Assembly (NCBI RefSeq): GCF_000380335.1
Contig: NC_021149.1
Location: 4,392,501 to 4,456,500 of the forward strand
Reading direction: 5' to 3'
Length of the DNA stretch: 64,000 bases
Source of the DNA: Azotobacter vinelandii CA
GTDB taxonomy: Bacteria > Pseudomonadota > Gammaproteobacteria > Pseudomonadales > Pseudomonadaceae
Part shown: positions 16,023-24,174 of the stretch, in pieces
Layout: the number at the start of each line of letters is the position of its first letter
Position numbering within the stretch: the first letter of the stretch is position 1
Translations under genes and position numbers: made by a program
The notes under the pieces: generated by a model
The model's database searches: none
What the model was told of the DNA's origin: nothing
The model's input: the letters and a program-made list of their open reading frames with translations, nothing else

Positions 16023-17005
16023 TGGTCGCCTCGCAGTCGGTTGACTTGGTCCAGGTTGTCGCGGGTGGTGAGCAGCGTCGCCACGTGGGTTTCCTTCGGC
16101 AGGTCGCGCTGACCGGCCAGATAGCGGGCGACGTTGCGCACCGCGGTGCGGCCGATCAGCTCCGGCTGCTGGGCGACCACCGCGCCGACCGGCGAATCCG
16201 CCCGCTTGAGCAGTTCCAGCACCTCGGGGGTGCCGTCGACGCCGTAGGTGCGGATCTCGCTGCGCCCGGCGTCGATCAGCGCCTGGCTGGCGCCGAGCTG
16301 GGGAATGTCCCAGGCGGCCCAGATCGCGGCGATCTCGCCCTTCGGGTACTTGTTGAGCAGCGCGGCGATCTGCGCGCGGGCGTCCTGCACGGTGTTGGGG
16401 ATGACGTCGCGCAGCTCCGGCTGGAGCACCTTCAGCCCCGGCCGGGCGGCCAGCACCTTCTGCAGTTCGTCGTAGCGGATGGCGCACACCGGCACGCCGT
16501 AGAAACCGTTGAACACCAGGATGTTGCCCTGGCCGCCGGTGTCCTGCGCCAGTCGCTCGGCCAGCGCGCGGCCGGCCGCGTGGTTGTCGGAGGTGGTGTT
16601 GTTGAGGCTGTACTGCGAGGGCACGTCGATGGTGAACAGCGGGATGCCGGCGGCGCTGATGCGCCTGAGCCAGGGATCGATGACGCTCAGGGTGCCGAGG
16701 GTCTGGATCACCGCGTCGGGCTTCTGGGTCACCACCGTTTGCAACTGGGTCACCAGGTTGCGGTCGTTGCGCCCGGCGTCCAGGGTGATCGGCGTGCCGC
16801 CCAGGCGCTTTATCTCGTCCACCTGGGCCTGGAACGCCTTGATGTCGAAGTAATGGCTGGTCCCGGTCATGCTGACCGCGATGCGCTTGCCGGCCAGGGA
16901 CGGCACCTGTGCGCCGTCGTCGGCCGGGGCCGGCGCGGCGCCCAGCAGCAGGGAGAACAGGGTGAGCAGGCGCAACGGCGCCCGCAGGCGGGTGAGCGGA
17001 TTCAT
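16019..17005 (-). CDS. Sugar-type ABC substrate-binding protein with a Sec signal
   Basis: First gene of the operon, 328 residues from MNPLTRLRAPLRLLT, which has AAGGA before the ATG. The signal peptide ends near APAPA-DDG. The Peripla_BP_4 fold is recognisable from KRIAVSMTGTSHYF, TLDAGRNDRNLVTQLQ, AAGIPLFTIDVPS and GVDGTPEVLELLKR. It is the paralogue of the next gene. The promoter region carries a strong -24/-12 site at 17066-17081 and the same enhancer-like elements as sfnG, so expression probably rises during sulfate limitation. An organosulfur ligand is therefore more plausible than a sugar, though unproven. Confidence 0.9.
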   Translation of the reverse strand: MNPLTRLRAPLRLLTLFSLLLGAAPAPADDGAQVPSLAGKRIAVSMTGTSHYFDIKAFQAQVDEIKRLGGTPITLDAGRNDRNLVTQLQTVVTQKPDAVIQTLGTLSVIDPWLRRISAAGIPLFTIDVPSQYSLNNTTSDNHAAGRALAERLAQDTGGQGNILVFNGFYGVPVCAIRYDELQKVLAARPGLKVLQPELRDVIPNTVQDARAQIAALLNKYPKGEIAAIWAAWDIPQLGASQALIDAGRSEIRTYGVDGTPEVLELLKRADSPVGAVVAQQPELIGRTAVRNVARYLAGQRDLPKETHVATLLTTRDNLDQVNRLRGDQ

Positions 17006-17065
17006 GGGGGGTCCTTGTGTACGGGGCACTGGCGCTACCGGAGCGGCAGCCGCCGGAAGCCACGG

Positions 17066-17081
17066 AGCAGAGCCCGTGCCA
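17066..17081 (-). promoter_or_regulatory. Sigma-54 promoter of the sugar-type ABC operon
   Basis: Minus strand reads TGGCACGGGCTCTGCT, a near-perfect TGGCACG-N4-TTGCW with GG and GC at the right spacing, 60 bp before the ATG at 17005. It differs from the ligase/transporter promoter at 34889-34904 (TGGCATGGGCTCTGCA) at only two positions. Confidence 0.85.
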
Positions 17082-17135
17082 ACCGGGAAAACCCCGAGCG
17101 ATCAACGACTTGGCGAACGGCGCCAAGCCCCCGCG

Positions 17136-17183
17136 CTGTCCCCGCCGGGGCAAGTTGCTGAACGAGTGCTGCGCGACGGACAG
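17136..17183 (-). promoter_or_regulatory. Candidate SfnR enhancer sites for the sugar-type ABC operon
   Basis: Distal element GTGCTG-CGCGAC-GGACAG (17166-17183), near edge 85 bp from the -24 box, has the same arms as the sfnG distal site. A weaker CTGTCC-CCGCCG-GGGCAA (17136-17153) is 30 bp closer. Spacing matches the other promoters. Confidence 0.6.
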
Positions 17184-17353
17184 CCACGGGCGTGGGCACG
17201 GCGCTTCGGCTGTCGCCAGAGCCTGGGTGGATGGCCGAAGCCATCCACCGTGGTGGGCAAGCCTGCGGCGTTGCCCACCCTACGACTGCGCGATGGACAA
17301 CGGGGCTTCGGATGGCCATCCGCTGGCATGGCTCCCGCCAGGACAGCGCGGCG
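17184..17353. repeat. Intergenic hairpins between two divergent sigma-54 control regions
   Basis: The 531-bp divergent gap 17006-17536 has no convincing gene. Between its two enhancer blocks are a perfect 9-bp hairpin GTGGATGGC-CGAA-GCCATCCAC (17227-17248) and the element GGTGGGCAA...TTGCCCACCCTACG (17252-17284). That second element recurs at 24994-25026 and looks like a dispersed REP-type repeat. The hairpins could insulate the two promoters or mark old insertion points. Confidence 0.7.
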
Positions 17354-17401
17354 CTGTTGCCCTGGCCGCAGTCCGCCAGCAAGTTGCCCCGCAGGCAACA
17401 G
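17354..17401 (+). promoter_or_regulatory. Candidate SfnR enhancer sites for the sfnB pair
   Basis: CTGTTG-CCCTGG-CCGCAG (17354-17371) lies 84 bp and TTGCCC-CGCAGG-CAACAG (17384-17401) 54 bp before the -24 box at 17455. The first has a perfect left arm and the second a perfect right arm of CTGTTG-N6-CAACAG. The 30-bp offset is the one seen at other promoters here. Confidence 0.65.
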
Positions 17402-17454
17402 GGAAAACCGCCCGAAAATAGCTGGAGCCCGCATGAATGCCGGGTTCGGCGAGT

Positions 17455-17470
17455 GGGCATGGCCTGTGCA
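17455..17470 (+). promoter_or_regulatory. Sigma-54 promoter of the sfnB pair
   Basis: GGGCATGGCCTGTGCA: GG and GC are in register with TGGCACG-N4-TTGCA, with T-to-G at the first base, C-to-T in the -24 box and T-to-G in the -12 box. It ends 66 bp before the ATG at 17537. Confidence 0.75.
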
Positions 17471-17536
17471 GAAGGCTTGCCAACAGCCCGGCGGCCCGTA
17501 CGGTCGCCGCGATCGGTCCAACTCAGGAGCCTTCCC

Positions 17537-18775
17537 ATGACCGCCCAGCAACATCCGCTAGCTCTATCCACCGGCACCGACTACGAACGCCTGGCCGAGC
17601 GTTTCCGGCCGATCTTCGCGCGCATCGCCGAAGGCGCCGTCGAGCGCGAGCGCAGCCGCGGCCTGCCCTACGAACCGCTCAAATGGCTCACGGAAGCCGG
17701 CTTCGGCGCCGTGCGCGTGCCGCTGGAATACGGCGGCGCCGGCGCCTCGCTGCCGCAACTGGTGCAACTGCTGATCGAGCTGGCCGAGGCCGACTCCAAC
17801 GTGCCGCAGGCGCTGCGCGGCCACTTCGCCTTCGTCGAGGACCGCCTCAACGCCCACGCCGAGGCCCGCCAGGACAAGTGGTTCCGGCGCTTCGTCGCCG
17901 GCGAACTGGTCGGCAACGCCTGGACCGAGGTCGGCGCGGTGAAGATCGGCGAAGTCGGCACCCGGGTCAGCCGCCGGGGCGACCAGTGGGTGGTCAACGG
18001 CCACAAGTACTACAGCACCGGCAGCATCTTCGCCGACTGGATCGATGTGTACGCCCAGCGCGACGACGACGGCCGCGACGTGATCGCCGCGGTCAGCACC
18101 CACCAGAGCGGCGTGCGGCAAAGCGACGACTGGGATGGCTTCGGCCAGCGCACCACCGGCAGCGGCAGCTCGGTGTTCGACGACGCGGTGGTCGCCGAAG
18201 AGAACATCATCGACTTCTCCAGCCGCTTCAAATACCAGACCGCGCTCTACCAACTGGTGCTGATCGCCGTGCTGGCCGGCTCCGGGCGCGGCGCGCTGCG
18301 CGACTTCGCCAGCGAGGTGCGCCAGCGCACGCGCATCTACAGCCACGGCAACGCACCGCGGGTCAGCCAGGACGCGCAGATCCAGCAGGTGATCGGCAAG
18401 GCTGCCGCCCTGGTCTACGCCGCCGAGGCCACCGCCCTGCGCGCCGCCGTCCCGGCCCAGCGCGCCTACGAAACCCGCTTCGGCGGCGACGAGCGGGCCG
18501 AGCACGACGCCAACGTCGCCGCCGAACTGGAATCGGCCAAGGCCCAGGTGGTGATCGCCGAGCTGATCCTGCGCGCCACCAGCGACCTGTTCAACGCCCT
18601 CGGCGCCTCCGCCACCAGCGAGGCCAGGCAGCTCGACCGCCACTGGCGCAACGCGCGCACCGCCGCCTCGCACAACCCGCTGATCTACAAGGAACGCATC
18701 GTCGGCGACTGGGAGATCAACGGCACCGAGCCGCCCTACGTCTGGCAGATCGGCAGCGGCCCGAGCGCCGCCTGA
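17537..18775 (+). CDS. SfnB/DszC-like flavoprotein of the acyl-CoA dehydrogenase fold
   Basis: 412-residue cytoplasmic flavoprotein, probably an FMNH2 or FADH2-using monooxygenase of the DszC/SfnB group and not a fatty-acid dehydrogenase. The acyl-CoA-dehydrogenase N, middle and C domains are recognisable. GFGAVRVPLEYGGAGAS is near residue 55, NGHKYYSTGSIFADW near 154, DDWDGFGQRTTGSGSSVFDD near 197 (flavin loop), and LDRHWRNARTAASHNPLIYK near 370. The start MTAQQ has AGGAG upstream. It precedes sfnB by 45 bp under one sigma-54 promoter. The sulfur substrate is unknown. Confidence 0.85.
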   Translation: MTAQQHPLALSTGTDYERLAERFRPIFARIAEGAVERERSRGLPYEPLKWLTEAGFGAVRVPLEYGGAGASLPQLVQLLIELAEADSNVPQALRGHFAFVEDRLNAHAEARQDKWFRRFVAGELVGNAWTEVGAVKIGEVGTRVSRRGDQWVVNGHKYYSTGSIFADWIDVYAQRDDDGRDVIAAVSTHQSGVRQSDDWDGFGQRTTGSGSSVFDDAVVAEENIIDFSSRFKYQTALYQLVLIAVLAGSGRGALRDFASEVRQRTRIYSHGNAPRVSQDAQIQQVIGKAAALVYAAEATALRAAVPAQRAYETRFGGDERAEHDANVAAELESAKAQVVIAELILRATSDLFNALGASATSEARQLDRHWRNARTAASHNPLIYKERIVGDWEINGTEPPYVWQIGSGPSAA

Positions 18776-18820
18776 GCCGGCTTCCCCTTCACCGAACGTC
18801 ATGCACGAAAGGAAATCCCC

Positions 18821-20065
18821 ATGAGCGAACCGCAAGCCCCGGCCCGCCCGGCCGATCCCTACCTGCAAGCGCTGCCGCAGCAGCCGGCGCATCGTATCCG
18901 CAGCGACGCCGAGGCCATCGAGATCGCCCGCGCCCTGGCCGCCGACTTCGCCCGCGAGGCGGCCCAGCGCGACCGCGAGCGGCGCCTGCCGGTGGCGGAA
19001 CTGAACGCCTTCTCGCAGAGCGGCCTGTGGGGCATCACCGTGCCCCGCAGCCATGGCGGCGCCGAAGTCAGCTACCGGACCCTCGGCGAAGTCATCAAGA
19101 CCGTCGCCGCCGCCGACCCGTCGCTGGCCCAGTTGCCGCAGAACCACCTGGCCATCGTCGACCACATCCGCCTCGACGGCAGCGAGGAGCAGAAACGCTA
19201 CTTCTTCGGCCTGGTACTGGACGGCGTGCGCTTCGGCAACGCTTTCTCCGAGCGCAACAGCCGCACCGTGGCCGACTTCGAGACGCGCCTGAGCCCGGAC
19301 GGCGAAGGCTTCTTCCGGGTCGACGGGCAAAAGTTCTACTCCAGCGGCGCCCTGCTCGCCCACTGGGTTCCCACCGTCGCGGTGGACAGCGAGAAACGCG
19401 CCTTCCTGGCCTTCATCCGGCGCGACGCCGAGGGACTGGAGGTGATCAACGACTGGTCCGGCTTCGGCCAGCGCACCACCGCCAGCGGCACCGTGCTGGT
19501 GAACAAGGTGCGCGTCCCGGCCGGGCACCTGCTGCCGGTCCACCAGGCCTTCGAGCGGCCCACCGCCGCCGGGCCGATCTCGCAATTCCTGCAGGCCGCC
19601 ATCGACGCCGGCATCGCTCGCGGCGCGCTGGCCGAGACCCAGGAACAGGTGCGCCGCCACGCCCGCCCCTGGCTCGACTCCGGCCTCGAACACGCCTGGC
19701 AGGACCCCTACACCCTGCAGCAGATCGGCGACCTGCAGATCCGCCAGCGCGCCGCCGAAGCGGTGCTCGACCTGGCCGCCGACAGCATCCAGCTCGCCGT
19801 CGCCAATCCCGACGAGGACACGGTGGCCGCCGCCTCCATCGCCGTGGCCGAGGCCAAGGTGCTCACCACCGAGGCGGCCATCCTCGCCAGCAACAAGCTG
19901 TTCGAGCTGGCCGGCACCCGCTCCACCCTGGAGGAGTACAATCTCGACCGCCACTGGCGCAACGCCCGCACCCACACCCTGCACGATCCGGTGCGCTGGA
20001 AGTTCAGTATCATCGGCGACTACTACCTCAACGGCGTCAAGCCGGCGCGCCACCCCTGGCTGTAG
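18821..20065 (+). CDS. sfnB: SfnB-family sulfur acquisition oxidoreductase
   Basis: 414-residue acyl-CoA-dehydrogenase-fold flavoprotein, very similar to the SfnB sulfur-acquisition family. AHRIRSDAEAIEIARALAADF near residue 25, SGLWGITVPRSHGGAEVSY near 68, GQKFYSSGALLAHW near 170, DWSGFGQRTTASGTV near 212 and LDRHWRNARTHTLHDPVRWK near 376 are hallmarks. In P. putida, sfnB lies with sulfone and sulfonate genes and is induced without sulfate; its exact reaction is unsettled. A good ribosome-binding site (AAAGGAA) precedes the ATG, and a hairpin follows the stop. Confidence 0.88.
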   Translation: MSEPQAPARPADPYLQALPQQPAHRIRSDAEAIEIARALAADFAREAAQRDRERRLPVAELNAFSQSGLWGITVPRSHGGAEVSYRTLGEVIKTVAAADPSLAQLPQNHLAIVDHIRLDGSEEQKRYFFGLVLDGVRFGNAFSERNSRTVADFETRLSPDGEGFFRVDGQKFYSSGALLAHWVPTVAVDSEKRAFLAFIRRDAEGLEVINDWSGFGQRTTASGTVLVNKVRVPAGHLLPVHQAFERPTAAGPISQFLQAAIDAGIARGALAETQEQVRRHARPWLDSGLEHAWQDPYTLQQIGDLQIRQRAAEAVLDLAADSIQLAVANPDEDTVAAASIAVAEAKVLTTEAAILASNKLFELAGTRSTLEEYNLDRHWRNARTHTLHDPVRWKFSIIGDYYLNGVKPARHPWL

Positions 20066-20070
20066 AAGAC

Positions 20071-20097
20071 CCTCCCGCCGCCTCCGGGCGGCGGAGG
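20071..20097 (+). terminator. GC-rich hairpin after sfnB
   Basis: CCTCC and GCCGCC arms pair with GGCGGC and GGAGG around a short loop directly after the sfnB stop. No T run follows, so it may act as an mRNA-stabilising 3' structure or a weak terminator. Confidence 0.45.
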
Positions 20098-20170
20098 CTT
20101 CGCCAATGCGCAACTGTGGCGGCGGGCGACGGACGCTAAGCTGGGCCCGTCTTCCCCACGAGAAACCGCC

Positions 20171-21130
20171 ATGCAGCCCAGCCTTCTCCTCGCCTCACGT
20201 GTTTCCGAATCCTTTCATCAACGCCTGCGAGCCCGCTTCGGGGTGATCGAGGCGGCGAGCGCCGACTTCGACGCGGCGGTCGCCGCCCTAACGCCGGAGC
20301 TGGCCGGAGACATCCGCATCGTCGTCGCCTTCGGCTCGACGCGCATGCCGGCGGCATCACTGGCCCGGCTGCCGCGCCTGGAACTGATCTGCTGCCTGGG
20401 CAGCGGCTACGACGGCATCGACCTGGATCACGCCAGGCAGCGCGGCATCGTCGTGACCAACAGTCCCGCGGCGAACGCCGCGAGCGTGGCCGACCTGGCG
20501 ATGGGCCTGCTGATTTCCAGCGTCAGGAACCTGCCCGCCGCCCGCCAGTACCTGGAAGCCGGGCGCTGGCAGGGCAATGCCGGCGAGCGCATGCCGCCCG
20601 TGCGTGGCCTGGGCGGCCGCCGGCTGGGCATCTGCGGCCTGGGCGCCATCGGCCTGAACGTCGCCAAACGCGCCGCGGCCTTCGACATGGAGGTCGGCTA
20701 CCACGGCAGGACGGCCCGCCCGGAACATCCCTATCCCTACTTCGAGTCCATCCTGCGGCTGGCCGAATGGGCCGACGTGCTGGTCGTCTGCCTGCGCGCC
20801 GACGCCGCCACCTACCACGCGATAGACGCCGCCGTGCTGCGGGCGCTGGGCCCGCAGGGGTTCCTGGTCAACGTCTCGCGCGGCACCACGGTGGACGAGC
20901 AGGTCCTGCTGGAAGCCCTGAAAAACGGCTGGATCGCCGGCGCCGGGCTGGATGTCTACGAGCACGAGCCGGCGATTCCCGCCGAACTCTTCCGGCTCGC
21001 CCACGTGACCCTGACGCCACACATCGGCGGCGCCACCCTCGAAGCGGCGCAGGAACAGGAAGCCTGTGTCCTGGCCAATATCGAGGCGTACGCGGCGGGA
21101 CAGCCGCCGCGCACGCCGGTACCGCTGTAG
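20171..21130 (+). CDS. D-isomer-specific 2-hydroxyacid dehydrogenase
   Basis: 319-residue NAD(P)H-dependent enzyme of the glyoxylate/hydroxypyruvate reductase group, interconverting 2-keto and D-2-hydroxy acids in the cytoplasm. The Rossmann motif GICGLGAIGLNVAKR is near residue 157. Catalytic residues appear as Arg in NVSRGTTVDE, Glu in DVYEHEPA and His in TPHIGGAT, in the canonical order. Catalytic-domain segment LELICCLGSGYDGIDL is near residue 70. It stands alone between sfnB and the BON gene with its own short leader, so a link with sulfur metabolism is not indicated. Substrate not assignable. Confidence 0.9.
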   Translation: MQPSLLLASRVSESFHQRLRARFGVIEAASADFDAAVAALTPELAGDIRIVVAFGSTRMPAASLARLPRLELICCLGSGYDGIDLDHARQRGIVVTNSPAANAASVADLAMGLLISSVRNLPAARQYLEAGRWQGNAGERMPPVRGLGGRRLGICGLGAIGLNVAKRAAAFDMEVGYHGRTARPEHPYPYFESILRLAEWADVLVVCLRADAATYHAIDAAVLRALGPQGFLVNVSRGTTVDEQVLLEALKNGWIAGAGLDVYEHEPAIPAELFRLAHVTLTPHIGGATLEAAQEQEACVLANIEAYAAGQPPRTPVPL

Positions 21131-21470
21131 CCGCCCCGGCGGCGGCCGGGAAAGCGCGGAACCGGCAGGCGCCCGGCCGGCCGCGATGACCCCTGCGACT
21201 CGGGGCCCGTTTTCCCGAGTCGCTCTTCCATTTCGCCCTTGCCATTCGAGCGCGAATCCGCCGCGAACGCCCGGAACGACGGGAAAGTTCGCTGGCGCAT
21301 CATCGAATGCCGAATGACAGCGGAACCCGGGACAACCCGATTGCAAACCGATGGCGAAGTGGAACCCGCCATTCGGCGGCCCGGACTTTCACAGAACTTA
21401 CCAAGTCCCGAGGGAGTCCATGGTTGTGTTGACACGCTGTAATTCCCCGAGAAGAACAGGAGTGAACACC
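21131..21470. other. Gap without a convincing gene before the BON-domain gene
   Basis: This 340-bp stretch is GC-rich in the first half and more mixed in composition toward 21300-21470. Short open frames in it have no recognisable domain. The ribosome-binding site of the BON gene (AGGAGTG, 21459-21465) closes it. No promoter can be called with confidence. Confidence 0.6.
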
Positions 21471-21833
21471 ATGAAAAAACACCCTTGGGCCTATGTCGCC
21501 ATCACTGCCGCCACGGTTTTCGGCCTGTCGATGGGTACTGGCGCCAGCGCCGCCGAATCCCGGCAGACCCAACCGGTAATGCTCGCCGCCGATACCATGG
21601 AAAAAGCCGGAGACGCGGTTTCCGACACCTGGATCACCAGCAAGGTGAAATCCACCTTCCTGGCCGACAGCGATCTCGACGGCATGGATATCAAGGTGGA
21701 AACCAACCAGGGCGTGGTGTCACTGTCCGGCACGGTCAGCAGCGAGGCCGAGAAAGACCTGGCCATCCAGAAAGCCAAGAGCATCAAGGGCGTGAAGGAC
21801 GTATCCGCCGATGCCCTGCTGGTGGCCGAGTAA
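21471..21833 (+). CDS. BON-domain periplasmic protein (OsmY-like)
   Basis: 120-residue exported protein. Signal peptide MKKHPWAYVAITAATVFGLS with cleavage near GASA-AES, then one BON domain from about residue 48 to the end: DTWITSKVKSTFLADSDLDG, IKVETNQGVVSLSGTVSSEA and KAKSIKGVKDVSADALLV. BON domains bind phospholipid and OsmY-type proteins are induced by osmotic or envelope stress. One BON copy is fewer than the two in E. coli OsmY. AGGAGTG precedes the ATG. The in-frame upstream extension to 21351 has no ribosome-binding site. Confidence 0.88.
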   Translation: MKKHPWAYVAITAATVFGLSMGTGASAAESRQTQPVMLAADTMEKAGDAVSDTWITSKVKSTFLADSDLDGMDIKVETNQGVVSLSGTVSSEAEKDLAIQKAKSIKGVKDVSADALLVAE

Positions 21834-22076
21834 GCGCCGGGCCTTCCGGGACCTCATGCGCTCCCCTGGCGACGGGGAAGCGAAGTCGAGGGGGCGTGGC
21901 TGGCAGCGCCCTCGTTCGCGACACCTTCGCTCACCGTCGCCAAGCGCGGATGAACCCGCCCCAAGCGTGGCGCCCCGGAACGAATCCGTTCGCGATGCTT
22001 CGACTTCCGTCGCCGCCCCCACAGCCTTCCCCGCCGGCGAGCAGCCGGACACCCGGCAAGCGCCGGCCCGCCGATA

Positions 22077-23312
22077 TCAGGCCCGACGCGGTACGGCCAG
22101 CGACAGCGCCAGGCGGTGTCCCAGGCGCTCGCGCTTGGTTTCCAGATAGCGCTGGTTGGCCGGGTTGGCGGGCACTTCGTGGGCCAGCCGGCGCTGCACC
22201 TCGATGCCCAGATCCTCCAGGGCGCGGGCCTTGGCCGGATTGTTGCTGAGCAGTTGCACCGAACGCACGCCCAGGTGCCGGAGAATGGCGGCGGCGGCCC
22301 GATAGTCGCGGGCGTCCACCGGCAGGCCGAGGGCCCGATTGGCTTCCACCGTGTCCAGCCCGCCGTCCTGCAGGGCGTAGGCGCGCAGCTTGGCGGCCAG
22401 GCCGATGCCGCGGCCCTCGTGGCCGGTGAGATAGAGCAGCGCGCCGCGGCCTTCGCGGGCGATGCGCGCCAGCGCCAGGTCGAACTGTTCGCCGCAGTCG
22501 CAGCGCAGCGAGCCGAACGCGTCGCCGGTCAGGCATTCGGAATGCAGACGGGTCAACAGCCCCTCGCCCGCCACCTCGCCGGCGAGCAGCAGCGGGTATT
22601 CGCCGCCCTGGTAAGCGTAGAGATGCAGGCGGAATTCGCCGTGGCGGGTCGGCAGGCGGGTTTCGGCGAGCAGTCGCGGCTCCGGCGCCTGCGCACGGCG
22701 CCAGGCGATGAGTTGCTCGATGCTGACGATCGGCAGGCCGTGTTCGCGGGCGAAGACCAGCAGTTCGGGACGCCGCGCCATGCCGCCGTCGTCGTTGACG
22801 ATCTCGCAGAGCACACCGGCCGGCCGGCGCCCGGCGAGCACGGCCAGGTCCAGCGCCGCCTCGGTGTGGCCGGGACGCTCCAGCACGCCGCCGGCCCTGG
22901 CGCGCAGCGGGAAGATATGGCCCGGCCGGGCGAAGTCGTCCGGCCGCGAAGCCGGGTCGGCCAGGGCGTTGAGGGTCGCCGCGCGGTCGGCGGCGGAAAT
23001 CCCGCTGCTGGTGCCGTGGCGGTAGTCGACGCTGACGGTGAAGGCGGTCTGCCGGGACTCGCTGTTGGCCTCGACCATCAGCGGCAGTTCGAGCGCATCG
23101 AGACGCTCGCCGGGCAGCGCGACGCAGACCAGGCCGCTGCTGTGGCGGACCAGGAAGGCCATTTGTTCGGGAGTGATGGCATCGGCGGCGATGATCAGAT
23201 CGCCCTCGTTCTCGCGCTCGGTGTCGTCGACCACGACGACGAATTCGCCGCGGGCGATGGCGGCGATGGCGGCCTCGACGCTGTCGAACGAGGCTTCGGC
23301 AAGGATTGGCAT
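22077..23312 (-). CDS. ribBA: Bifunctional 3,4-dihydroxy-2-butanone 4-phosphate synthase / GTP cyclohydrolase II
   Basis: Supplies both committed precursors of riboflavin. Residues 1-205 form the RibB domain ([16 protein letters not shown] near 29, HTSSG-type region [15 protein letters not shown] near 122, [14 protein letters not shown] near 168). Residues 210-411 form RibA, with the zinc ligands in [17 protein letters not shown] and [16 protein letters not shown]. Both halves look intact, although some RibBA RibA domains lack activity. A sigma-54 promoter lies 64 bp upstream with two CTGTTG-N6 elements. Flavin synthesis is therefore wired to the same signal as the FMNH2-dependent oxygenases. 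No FMN riboswitch was seen in the leader. Confidence 0.92.
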   Translation of the reverse strand: MPILAEASFDSVEAAIAAIARGEFVVVVDDTERENEGDLIIAADAITPEQMAFLVRHSSGLVCVALPGERLDALELPLMVEANSESRQTAFTVSVDYRHGTSSGISAADRAATLNALADPASRPDDFARPGHIFPLRARAGGVLERPGHTEAALDLAVLAGRRPAGVLCEIVNDDGGMARRPELLVFAREHGLPIVSIEQLIAWRRAQAPEPRLLAETRLPTRHGEFRLHLYAYQGGEYPLLLAGEVAGEGLLTRLHSECLTGDAFGSLRCDCGEQFDLALARIAREGRGALLYLTGHEGRGIGLAAKLRAYALQDGGLDTVEANRALGLPVDARDYRAAAAILRHLGVRSVQLLSNNPAKARALEDLGIEVQRRLAHEVPANPANQRYLETKRERLGHRLALSLAVPRRA

Positions 23313-23376
23313 GGCATGTCGACCTGTACGGGGAAAGCGGGGGCGCCCGCGGGCGCCGGTGGATGGGTCGAGCAGG

Positions 23377-23392
23377 AGCAGGTTGCGTGCCA
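23377..23392 (-). promoter_or_regulatory. Sigma-54 promoter of ribBA
   Basis: Minus strand TGGCACGCAACCTGCT matches TGGCACG-N4-TTGCW with one mismatch and correct GG/GC spacing. Its location was predicted from the enhancer pair at 23445-23492 and found at the expected distance, which strengthens the call. Confidence 0.82.
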
Positions 23393-23444
23393 GCCGCGCG
23401 GGGCGCGGATTTCCGGGGCTGGCCGGACAGCAACAGCGGGCGGA

Positions 23445-23492
23445 CTGTTGCGCTGGCGACAGTCCGTGCGAATGCTGTTGCCCGATGCACAC
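23445..23492 (-). promoter_or_regulatory. Candidate SfnR enhancer pair upstream of ribBA
   Basis: CTGTTG-CGCTGG-CGACAG (23445-23462) and CTGTTG-CCCGAT-GCACAC (23475-23492) start exactly 30 bp apart. Their near edges are 53 and 83 bp from the -24 box. Both have a perfect left arm. Confidence 0.7.
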
Positions 23493-23494
23493 TC

Positions 23495-24128
23495 CCCTCT
23501 CCCCGACCCTCTCCCGCAAGCGGGAGAGGGAGAAGGCCCCCGGTGCCGCTGGGGCGAAGTCCATCTCGACGCCCGGATCGTCGGCGCCACCTTGCATGCT
23601 CCCCTCTCCCCATGGGAGAGGGGCCGGGGGTGAGGGAAAACCGCCAGCGCCCTCTCCCCGGCCCTCTCCCGCAAACGGGAGAGGGAGAAGGCCCCGGTGC
23701 CGCGTACCGGGGCACAGTCCACCCCGACGCCCGGATCGTCGGCGCCGCCTTGCACGCTCCCCTCTCCCCGTGGGAGAGGGGCCGGGGGTGAGGGAAAACC
23801 GCCCAGCGCCCTCTCCCCAGCCCTCTCCCGCAAGCGGGAGAGGGAGAAGGCCCCGGTGCCGCGTACCCGGACGAAGTCCATCCCGACGCCCGGATCGCCG
23901 GCGCCACCTTGCACGCTCCCCTCTCCCCGTGGGAGAGGGGCCGAGGGTGAGGGAAAACGGCCCAGCGCCCTCTCCCCAGCCCTCTCCCGCAAGCGGGAGA
24001 GGGAGAAGACCCCGGTGCCGCGTACCCGGACGAAGTCCATCCCGACGCCCGAATCGTCGGCATCGCCTTGCATGCTCCCCTCTCCCCGTGGGAGAGGGGC
24101 CGGGGGAGAGGGAAAACGGCCAACGCCC
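23495..24128. repeat. Four tandem 159-bp repeats between livF and ribBA
   Basis: Units begin at 23495, 23650, 23809 and 23968 (155, 159 and 159 bp apart) and end about 24128. Each holds the palindrome CCCTCTCCCGC/GCGGGAGAGGG, a variable middle (GGTGCCGC...GACGCCCGGATCG), and a second palindrome CCCCTCTCCCC/GGGAGAGGGG. The longer units are 53 codons long, so frames stay open on both strands, but the encoded peptides look non-biological. It belongs to the same family as 7091-7360 and 32627-33058. Confidence 0.9.
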
Positions 24129-24174
24129 CGCCCCGACTCACACCAGAGGGAAACCGAAAGCCTGGTGAGATGCC

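Noticed and set aside
11522-17005. Simple ribose or xylose importer
   Set aside because: Family membership alone would suggest it, but there are no sugar catabolic genes nearby and the operon has the same sigma-54 promoter and enhancer pattern as sulfur genes. I left the substrate open.
17192-17536. Upstream extension of the SfnB-like frame to 17192
   Set aside because: The in-frame extension would cover the enhancer elements and promoter, lacks a ribosome-binding site and does not resemble the family. The ATG at 17537 has AGGAG upstream.
23313-23494. Possible FMN riboswitch before ribBA
   Set aside because: I looked for the conserved RFN stems in the leader and did not see them. The stretch is instead occupied by a sigma-54 promoter and enhancer elements. 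An Rfam covariance search would settle this.
23495-24128. Possible CRISPR array
   Set aside because: Units are direct tandem copies with no unique spacers of constant length, the conserved part is a self-complementary hairpin, and no cas genes are near. The same applies to 7091-7360 and 32627-33058.
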